The notes beneath the pieces were generated by a model. The model was not told the origin of the DNA and did not search any database. It worked only from the letters and a program-made list of their open reading frames with translations. From contig JABMQR010000016.1 in assembly GCA_013202335.1 (NCBI GenBank), forward strand, positions 1 to 37,949: a DNA stretch of 37,949 nucleotides. Reading direction: 5' to 3'. Position numbers and translations under genes: made by a program. The stretch comes from Bacteroidota bacterium. Lineage in GTDB: Bacteria; Spirochaetota; Spirochaetia; JABMQR01. Shown here piece after piece: positions 33,075-37,949 of the stretch. Every line of letters starts with the position of its first letter. The first letter of the stretch is position 1.

Positions 33075-33217
33075 AAGGTAGTGTTTGGAAGCGTGCAGGT
33101 CTTTCATGAAAGGTCATTATTAACCATCAGAAATTAAATTATATATTGCTGCAGGTACCATAAACATACTGGTATCACTTTACTTTTTGGCACCTGCACG
33201 CTTCCAAACACTACCTT
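33075..33217. mobile_element. MITE-like element B (143 bp) upstream of iscS
   Basis: Perfect 26-base terminal inverted repeats (33075-33100 and 33192-33217) contain GGTAGTGTTTGGAAGCGTGC, close to those of the insertion sequence and of element A. The inside is 91 bases, exactly as in element A. Sequence similarity inside is weak, but CAGAAA, CTGCA, CATAAA and ATCAC occur at similar positions. No gene and no clear target duplication are visible. A TATAAT in the inside, minus strand, could act as a -10 for iscS, but no matching -35 is clear. Confidence 0.8.
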
Positions 33218-33252
33218 ACTAATCTGGTAATAATAAAGTACTTGCAGAACAA

Positions 33253-33600
33253 TTAATCGTCAAGTTGAGTATCACAAAGAGCAGACGAAATATAGAAGAA
33301 TTCCAACTTCCTGACAAATCGAATATAATGCTTTTCAGCCCATTGTACGTATGCACAATCGGGAGGTAAATAGGAGGCAAACATTGCTTTAAACAGATTG
33401 ACAGATTTGCATCTTGGATGTTCTATAAACCTGTTACTATATACCTTGCAAAGATTTGTTTTAGTATCCAGCATAATACACGGTGAGTCTAAATGATAGG
33501 TTGCAGTTTTGGATGATACCGTTTTCTCATGACAGCACAACCCGCATCTGGTGCACATATTTTCCCATTCCTGATTTTGCAGAACTTTAAAAAATCCCAT
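33253..33600 (-). CDS. YkgJ-like cysteine-cluster protein
   Basis: A 115-residue protein of the YkgJ/CxxCxxxCC family, thought to bind zinc or an Fe-S cluster. The motif CTRCGLCCHEK is near residue 16, followed by SPCIML, NLCKVY and HPRCKSV. The family function is not established; some members modify flagellin (FliB-like), but this one is too short for that. It starts 3 bases after the surE stop with a poor ribosome-binding site, so it is co-transcribed with surE. Confidence 0.7.
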   Translation of the reverse strand: MGFFKVLQNQEWENMCTRCGLCCHEKTVSSKTATYHLDSPCIMLDTKTNLCKVYSNRFIEHPRCKSVNLFKAMFASYLPPDCAYVQWAEKHYIRFVRKLEFFYISSALCDTQLDD

Positions 33601-33603
33601 ACA

Positions 33604-34365
33604 CTATTTTTCCGCTGTCTGGGTCACAAGATGTTTATCAAGTTTTTGCATGCTCTCTTCATGACAGGAAGGGTAAATAGATACCGGAGAAATGGTAATT
33701 ATTCCATTTTGTAATTTTGTAAAATCTGATTCATCATGTGCACTGCCAATCCGTTCCAGTTCGCCTTGCAGCGAATAGGTAACACTGTCAGAATCAGGTC
33801 CACTCTCTTTAATATGCAGGGTATTCCCATACGAGAGTAAAGAAAGAGAGGCTGCTTCCCAGCTCCCGTTTGGCTTTTTCGGAACATTTACATTCAGGAT
33901 AATCTCCTTATTCCAGAGAGAAATGAGCTCATTTAGATGATTGAGAATGAATTCTGCAGCTTCACTAAATGGAAATGGCGGAAAATAACCGGCAGCTGAT
34001 ACCGCTATTGATGGAATTCCAATAAATGCGCCCTGTCGGGCAGCAGCTACGGTACCGGAATAGACTATATCATTTCCGATATTATTACCTTTATTGATTC
34101 CGGAAATTACTACATCCGGTACAACAGGAACTGCCCCTTTTAGCGCAAAAAGAATGCAGTCTGCCGGAGTACCGCTGCAGGTAAAGGTTTTCTCATTAAC
34201 AGCAGTAAAAACAACTGATCTGCGAATAGTAATACCATGGGAAGATGCACTCCGTTCAGTATCAGGTGCTGATATCCAAACTGTGTGTTCTTTTCTCAGA
34301 GTTTCAGCAAGGACTATCAAGCCCTCACTGTCAATTCCATCATCATTTGTGAGTAGTACATTCAT
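33604..34365 (-). CDS. surE: 5'/3'-nucleotidase SurE
   Basis: A 253-residue metal-dependent nucleotide phosphatase. The metal site is clear: D8/D9 (LLTNDDGIDS), the serine in SASSHGIT, and N in VISGINKGNNIGNDIVYSGT. IPSIAVSAA is family-typical. It dephosphorylates nucleoside monophosphates and may help in starvation survival. It lies 28 bases after the galactokinase-like gene. No Shine-Dalgarno site precedes its ATG; a TACAAT about 6 bases upstream could be a -10 for a leaderless message, though no -35 fits. Confidence 0.92.
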   Translation of the reverse strand: MNVLLTNDDGIDSEGLIVLAETLRKEHTVWISAPDTERSASSHGITIRRSVVFTAVNEKTFTCSGTPADCILFALKGAVPVVPDVVISGINKGNNIGNDIVYSGTVAAARQGAFIGIPSIAVSAAGYFPPFPFSEAAEFILNHLNELISLWNKEIILNVNVPKKPNGSWEAASLSLLSYGNTLHIKESGPDSDSVTYSLQGELERIGSAHDESDFTKLQNGIITISPVSIYPSCHEESMQKLDKHLVTQTAEK

Positions 34366-34393
34366 GTTTATTGTATATTAATCTATCTTTGTA

Positions 34394-35545
34394 TTATTCG
34401 CGGATTTTCGCTCGCTCTGCCGGTTTATAAATAAACCAGTCCGGATGAAACCCGAAGATATGTTCATATTCCTCCAGCCTGTCGGTATAATTCTCAATTT
34501 TCTCCGCTTGCATGAGGGTAACTGTACACCCTCCAAACCCGGGACCAATCATTTTTGACCCGTAACACCCGGAAGCTTCCATGGCCCGTTTTGTCAGCCA
34601 GTCAACCTCTGGGCAGGAAACCTCAAAGAGATCTCTGAGCCCGGTCTGCATTCGGTTCATGGACTTACCATACGCCGGAGCATCTTTTTGTTCAAGTACA
34701 TATGCAGCATCTTTTGTTAATCTGCTCTCTTCAAGAATGTAATAACAGAACTTCTTTTGATCCTCAGGCAAATACTCCGATGCACTTTTTACTTCAGAGG
34801 AAGTAAGTTCCCGAAGTGCTCCTGATCCTTCCGGAAGTTTTTCCCTGATTGCTGCGAACCCGATGTGACAGGCTTCCTCACGGTACACTACATCCTCACG
34901 GATTGAGAATGGGGGAATATCGCTTTCAGTTATCAGAAATACTGCACCATTCAGCTGGCAGGGGATATAGGAATAGTCGAGTGAATGGAGATCAAACAGA
35001 AGCAGATGATCTTTCCGGGCATAGAGCATGGTCATAATGTCGACCAGACGTGATTTTGCCTGCATAAAAGCAGTTTCGGCAAAGTAGATCGACTGTATAA
35101 GTTGTGTGTCATCAATATCAAAATTATGTAGTTTCTTTACGGAGAGGGCAGCTGCTGTGCAGAGGGCCGTTGAAGATTTAAGCCCAACTTTCTGGGGAAT
35201 AGATCCTTTAACGGTTATATTCAAGCCTTTAAAGACATAGTTTCTACGAAAGATTTCGTGCAGAACTCCCTTAATATAGTTTGCCCAGCGATCCTCCCGC
35301 CTGAATTTGAGATTTGGTATGGTAGTTCTTTTGCGCTCATCAAAATCAGTAGAGTAAAACCGTAGAGAATTATCCCGTCGTTTTGATACCGCAATTTCAA
35401 CTGTCTGACCTAATGCCCCGGATAATGTATAACCATCACATAAATCCGAGTACTCTCCCATAAGAGTAACTACCCCGGGAACAGCAACAATTGCCCCGGG
35501 AGATTCGTTGTATTCAGACATGTGCAGCTCAGCAATACTGCTCAT
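34394..35545 (-). CDS. galactokinase-like GHMP kinase with altered active site
   Basis: A 383-residue GHMP-family kinase. The galactokinase layout is present: N-terminal sugar motif (PGVVTLMGEYSDLCDGYTL), ATP loop (IPQKVGLKSSTAL), VDIMTML in place of IMDQ, and C-terminal GPGFGGCTVTLM. In true galactokinases the first motif reads GRVNLIGEHTDY; here the Arg is Val, Asn is Thr, His is Tyr and the final Tyr is Leu, while Glu and the Asp of that motif remain. The Arg and His help bind or activate galactose, so the substrate may differ or activity may be low. Many annotations would call it GalK. It has its own promoter (35562-35590) and leads the surE and YkgJ-like genes. Confidence 0.75.
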   Translation of the reverse strand: MSSIAELHMSEYNESPGAIVAVPGVVTLMGEYSDLCDGYTLSGALGQTVEIAVSKRRDNSLRFYSTDFDERKRTTIPNLKFRREDRWANYIKGVLHEIFRRNYVFKGLNITVKGSIPQKVGLKSSTALCTAAALSVKKLHNFDIDDTQLIQSIYFAETAFMQAKSRLVDIMTMLYARKDHLLLFDLHSLDYSYIPCQLNGAVFLITESDIPPFSIREDVVYREEACHIGFAAIREKLPEGSGALRELTSSEVKSASEYLPEDQKKFCYYILEESRLTKDAAYVLEQKDAPAYGKSMNRMQTGLRDLFEVSCPEVDWLTKRAMEASGCYGSKMIGPGFGGCTVTLMQAEKIENYTDRLEEYEHIFGFHPDWFIYKPAERAKIRE

Positions 35546-35561
35546 TTATTCCCCCTAAGGA

Positions 35562-35590
35562 ATTGTAGGCCAAATGATAACATATTGCAA
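35562..35590 (-). promoter_or_regulatory. promoter of the galactokinase-like gene
   Basis: On the minus strand, -35 TTGCAA (35590-35585) and -10 TACAAT (35567-35562) are 17 bases apart. The leader would be only about 10 bases, consisting mostly of the AGGGGG ribosome-binding site. Confidence 0.6.
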
Positions 35591-35632
35591 CTGAAACTTA
35601 ATTTTGACTATATTCGTTTGGTTCTGTGAAAT

Positions 35633-35665
35633 AAAAAAACCCCACACTGGTGTGCAGGGTTTTTT
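35633..35665 (-). terminator. strong intrinsic terminator downstream of rpmE
   Basis: The stem CCC-CACAC/GTGTG-GGG with a TG loop and a two-base CA bulge is flanked by A-runs on one side and T-runs on the other, so it works in both directions. On the minus strand it ends rpmE transcripts before the galactokinase-like promoter. Confidence 0.85.
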
Positions 35666-35711
35666 CTTTGCTGACTTGCAGCATTCCTCAGGAATATTAA
35701 ATATAGTAGGG

Positions 35712-35772
35712 GTTTCCGAATTTTTATGTCTATAAAATTTATCGGAAACTTCAAATCCATGTAACCATGGAT
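35712..35772. repeat. two adjacent hairpins downstream of rpmE, including 26-base repeat copy 2
   Basis: GTTTCCGA/TCGGAAAC (35712-35719, 35742-35749) encloses an inner TTTTAT/ATAAAA stem. ATCCATG-TAAC-CATGGAT (35755-35772) follows 5 bases later. The 26-base repeat shared with 17163-17188 spans 35739-35764, so it covers one arm of each hairpin. Neither hairpin has a T-run in the rpmE direction. They lie between rpmE and its terminator. Confidence 0.5.
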
Positions 35773-35779
35773 CACGGCT

Positions 35780-35983
35780 CTATTCCTTAATTCCGTATTT
35801 TTTCTTGAACCGCTCAACTCTACCCGCAGTATCTACCAGTTTTTGTTTCCCGGTAAAGAAGGGGTGACAGGATGAACAAATTTCCACATTGAGATCTCCG
35901 GCTGTTGACCGGGTTTCAATCACATTACCGCATACACAAGTAATTGCTGCGGGTGCATATTTGGGATGTATTCCCTGTTTCAT
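35780..35983 (-). CDS. rpmE: 50S ribosomal protein L31, zinc-binding form
   Basis: A 67-residue ribosomal protein. The zinc ligands C16, C18, C36 and C39 ([18 protein letters not shown]) mark the zinc-containing RpmE type rather than the zinc-free YkgM type. [20 protein letters not shown] is family-typical. A strong GGAGG lies 6 bases before its ATG. It follows rho (144 bases) but has its own promoter at 36040-36068; the rho-rpmE pairing is common in bacteria. Confidence 0.96.
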   Translation of the reverse strand: MKQGIHPKYAPAAITCVCGNVIETRSTAGDLNVEICSSCHPFFTGKQKLVDTAGRVERFKKKYGIKE

Positions 35984-36039
35984 AATTTCCTCCAGAATCT
36001 ATATTGTAATCCACAGCTACGGTTATTTGATTGTTACTC

Positions 36040-36068
36040 TATATAAACAGAAGGAACTGCATTTGCAA
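36040..36068 (-). promoter_or_regulatory. promoter of rpmE
   Basis: On the minus strand, -35 TTGCAA (36068-36063) and -10 TATATA (36045-36040) are spaced by 17 bases. The leader is about 50 bases. L31 genes are often autoregulated through their leader, but no clear structure is seen here. Confidence 0.5.
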
Positions 36069-36126
36069 TTACAAAAGTTTTGTATAAGTAAAAATCTTCA
36101 CTTCCTTCACAGCAGATCAGGTGTCA

Positions 36127-37949
36127 TTATTTTCCTGCTCCTGTATTCATCGATCTCAGGAACGCTTCATTATTCTTACTTTTCTTCATCCTGTCAATTA
36201 GCATCTCAGTCATTTCGATATCTTCGAGAGAATTCATTGCATTTCGTAAAACCCACAATTTTGATATCTCATTTTCCTGCAGAAGCAGTTCCTCACGACG
36301 GGTACCGGATTTCTTTATATTAATCGCGGGAAACAATCTTCTGTCCGCCATTCTGCGATCCAGAACTATTTCATTATTACCTGTCCCCTTGAACTCTTCA
36401 AAAATAACCTCATCCATTCTTGATCCGGTCTCGATCAGAGCAGTTGCCACTATAGTGAGACTTCCACCATGCTCAATATTTCTTGCTGCACCAAAAAATC
36501 TTTTTGGTTTGTGCAGAGCATTAGAGTCGACACCACCGGAAAGAATTTTCCCAGATGTAGGAACTGTCTGGTTATAGGCACGGGCTAAACGGGTAATTGA
36601 ATCCAAAAGTATTACAACATCCCGCTTATGCTCAACTATGCGTTTTGCTTTTTCAATAACCATTTCGGCAACTGATACATGCCGGGATGCCTGTTCATCA
36701 AAGGTAGAAGCAATAACCTCCCCTCTTACATTTCGGCGCATATCGGTTACTTCTTCCGGCCGCTCATCAATCAGCAGTACAATTAGTTCTACCTCAGGGT
36801 GATTTTCTGAGATAGAATTCGCAATCTTCTGCAGAAGTACTGTTTTACCTGTTCGTGGTGGAGATACAATCAACCCACGCTGTCCTTTTCCAATCGGGGC
36901 AAACAGGTTAATAAGTCTGGTAGAAATATCACCTTTTACGTTTTCCAGATTCAAACGCTCATCTGCATACAGAGGGGTAAGACTGTCAAATCCAACACGG
37001 GTCTGTGCGAAAGAGGGGTCATCATTATTAACTGTCTCAACACGCAGCATCGCAAAAAATCTCTCTCCGTCTTTTGGCGGGCGTATTTGCCCTGCTACGG
37101 TATCACCAGTTTTAAGGTTAAAAAGTCTGATTTGTGATGGTGAAATATAGATGTCATCCGATCCGGGCAAGTAACTGTTCTGTGGTGATCTGAGAAAACC
37201 ATATCCGTCAGGTAATATTTCCAGTGACCCGTAAGCGAAAATAACTCCGCCGGAACGGGTATGTGCTTTGAGGATCTCAACAATAACTTCCTGTTTTTTC
37301 ATAACAAGAAGAGCTTCAACCTGAATTCCCCATTCATTTGCTTTGTCGCGCAAATCAGGTACACTCATCGCAGATAAATCATTTATGCTGAGCTTTTCTC
37401 CCTCATGCTCTGAAGAATAGGGAGCCTGTACTGTTTCCGTATGTTCCCGGACATTGCGGTTATTTGGTCTTTTATTGTTCGACTTATTGTTATATTTACC
37501 ACTATTACCACTATTCCCGCTATTTCCGCTATTCCCATGTGCAGGTTTTGATGAATACTTTGAACTCTGGCGCTGCCCTCTGTTACCAGGTTTATCGTAA
37601 TTTCTTAATTCAGTCTCACCCATCGTCATTCTCGCATGTGCTGGAATATCATCATTTATCGGGTTTGCTTCAATATTGGATTGTGTTTGTTCTTGCGGTT
37701 TAACGTCGCCGTTATCACGTCGCTGCTGTGGCTGTTCTTCTCTTTGGCTCGGTTTCTGTACATGAGCACGTTCTCGAGGTTTGGGTTGAGATTGATGTTG
37801 ATGTTGGGTCTCTTTGGGTGCGGGGGTACTTTCTACAGGCTTTTCGCTTATAACCGGAGCTGGTGCTTCTGGTTTTACTTCTGGTTTTACTTCTGGTTTT
37901 ACTTCTGGTTTTACTTCTGGTTTTACTTCTGGTTTTACTTCTGGTTTTA
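36127..37949 (-). CDS. rho: transcription termination factor Rho, with long low-complexity N-terminus (5' end outside window)
   Basis: 606 residues are visible and the frame is still open at the window edge. Reading from the edge: at least seven KPEV repeats, a Gln/Pro/Glu-rich part, then a Gly/Asn-rich part ([28 protein letters not shown]). The Rho core follows: Rho_N helix bundle ([20 protein letters not shown]), cold-shock RNA-binding domain ([16 protein letters not shown]), Walker A ([14 protein letters not shown]), Walker B ([14 protein letters not shown]), Q-loop ([12 protein letters not shown]) and R-loop ([15 protein letters not shown]). An ATG at 37629 has no ribosome-binding site and the frame upstream is intact, so the real start is beyond the window. 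It forms the RNA-dependent ATPase hexamer that ends transcription. Confidence 0.95.
   Translation of the reverse strand, partial: KPEVKPEVKPEVKPEVKPEVKPEVKPEAPAPVISEKPVESTPAPKETQHQHQSQPKPRERAHVQKPSQREEQPQQRRDNGDVKPQEQTQSNIEANPINDDIPAHARMTMGETELRNYDKPGNRGQRQSSKYSSKPAHGNSGNSGNSGNSGKYNNKSNNKRPNNRNVREHTETVQAPYSSEHEGEKLSINDLSAMSVPDLRDKANEWGIQVEALLVMKKQEVIVEILKAHTRSGGVIFAYGSLEILPDGYGFLRSPQNSYLPGSDDIYISPSQIRLFNLKTGDTVAGQIRPPKDGERFFAMLRVETVNNDDPSFAQTRVGFDSLTPLYADERLNLENVKGDISTRLINLFAPIGKGQRGLIVSPPRTGKTVLLQKIANSISENHPEVELIVLLIDERPEEVTDMRRNVRGEVIASTFDEQASRHVSVAEMVIEKAKRIVEHKRDVVILLDSITRLARAYNQTVPTSGKILSGGVDSNALHKPKRFFGAARNIEHGGSLTIVATALIETGSRMDEVIFEEFKGTGNNEIVLDRRMADRRLFPAINIKKSGTRREELLLQENEISKLWVLRNAMNSLEDIEMTEMLIDRMKKSKNNEAFLRSMNTGAGK
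37498..37536 (-). repeat. 9-base tandem repeat encoding GNSG units in Rho
   Basis: Four nearly identical 9-base units encode Asn-Ser-Gly in frame inside the Rho N-terminal extension. Such repeats expand and contract easily, so length differences between strains are expected. Confidence 0.6.
37867..37949 (-). repeat. 12-base tandem repeat encoding KPEV units in Rho
   Basis: Six complete copies and 11 bases of a seventh copy of TTCTGGTTTTAC (plus strand) reach the window edge with no change between copies. On the minus strand they are in frame with rho and encode Val-Lys-Pro-Glu. Perfect identity points to recent expansion. Confidence 0.8.

Noticed and set aside
33060..33107. An upstream in-frame start for iscS giving 16 extra residues
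   Set aside because: The extra codons lie partly in the terminal repeat of element B, while ATG 33059 has a good ribosome-binding site and matches the usual NifS N-terminus.
37867..37949. Short direct repeats at the window edge that could look like a CRISPR array or an intergenic satellite
   Set aside because: The units are contiguous, 12 bases long without spacers, and in frame with rho as KPEV.

Overview
The window most resembles the chromosome of a free-living member of the Spirochaetes (Spirochaetaceae-like). This is an inference from gene content and protein style: a TGS-type nucleoside kinase, ClpA next to ClpS and Aat, YesM/YesN sugar sensing with a ChvE/GguAB transporter, zinc-type L31, and a Rho with a long low-complexity N-terminus. 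I could run no database search, so the taxonomy is tentative. The base composition is moderate, with very AT-rich intergenic stretches, and consensus -35/-10 promoters with 17-bp spacers can be read in front of several operons.

Layout. 1-1108 (minus): a three-gene operon of a 78-residue unknown, a DUF2089 zinc-ribbon/HTH protein and a SHOCT-like protein, with a strong promoter that has a palindrome at its start point. 1431-4535 (plus): a YfcE-type phosphodiesterase and two overlapping genes for secreted proteins of unknown function. 4581-6686 (minus): a five-TM hybrid histidine kinase. 6873-16829 (minus): a sugar locus that reads lyxose isomerase, membrane-anchored binding protein, YesM kinase, YesN regulator, XylF-like lipoprotein, then ChvE, GguA and GguB. 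The four sensing genes overlap end to end. The transporter has its own promoter, and its leader can fold so that the ribosome-binding site is paired. 17326-21803 (plus): argCJBD. 22025-23014 (plus): a sugar isomerase/epimerase. 23018-24452: an insertion sequence with an IS1-like single-ORF transposase. 24577-27630 (plus): Hpt, response regulator/HD-GYP and nucleoside kinase, tightly packed. 27797-33059 (minus): iscS-nifU followed by clpS-clpA-aat, which joins Fe-S assembly to N-degron proteolysis. 33253-35545 (minus): a galactokinase-like protein, surE and a cysteine-cluster protein. 35780-37949 (minus): rpmE and the 3' part of rho, whose reading frame runs out of the window through a PEVK repeat.

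Mobile DNA. The insertion sequence has two short non-autonomous relatives in the window, at 16030-16168 and 33075-33217. They share its terminal repeat and both have exactly 91 bases between their perfect terminal repeats. All three elements sit at gene boundaries: one supplies the stop codon of the lyxose isomerase gene, one begins 3 bases after a stop codon, and one lies 15 bases upstream of the iscS start.

The least-explained signals are: an array of four small palindromes centred on GTAC at a 19-21 base period between clpS and clpA, with compensatory stem changes; the anti-Shine-Dalgarno leader of chvE; the covarying ends of the two MITE-like elements; and a galactokinase-like protein that lacks key sugar-binding and catalytic residues. 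I see no CRISPR array, rRNA or tRNA gene.
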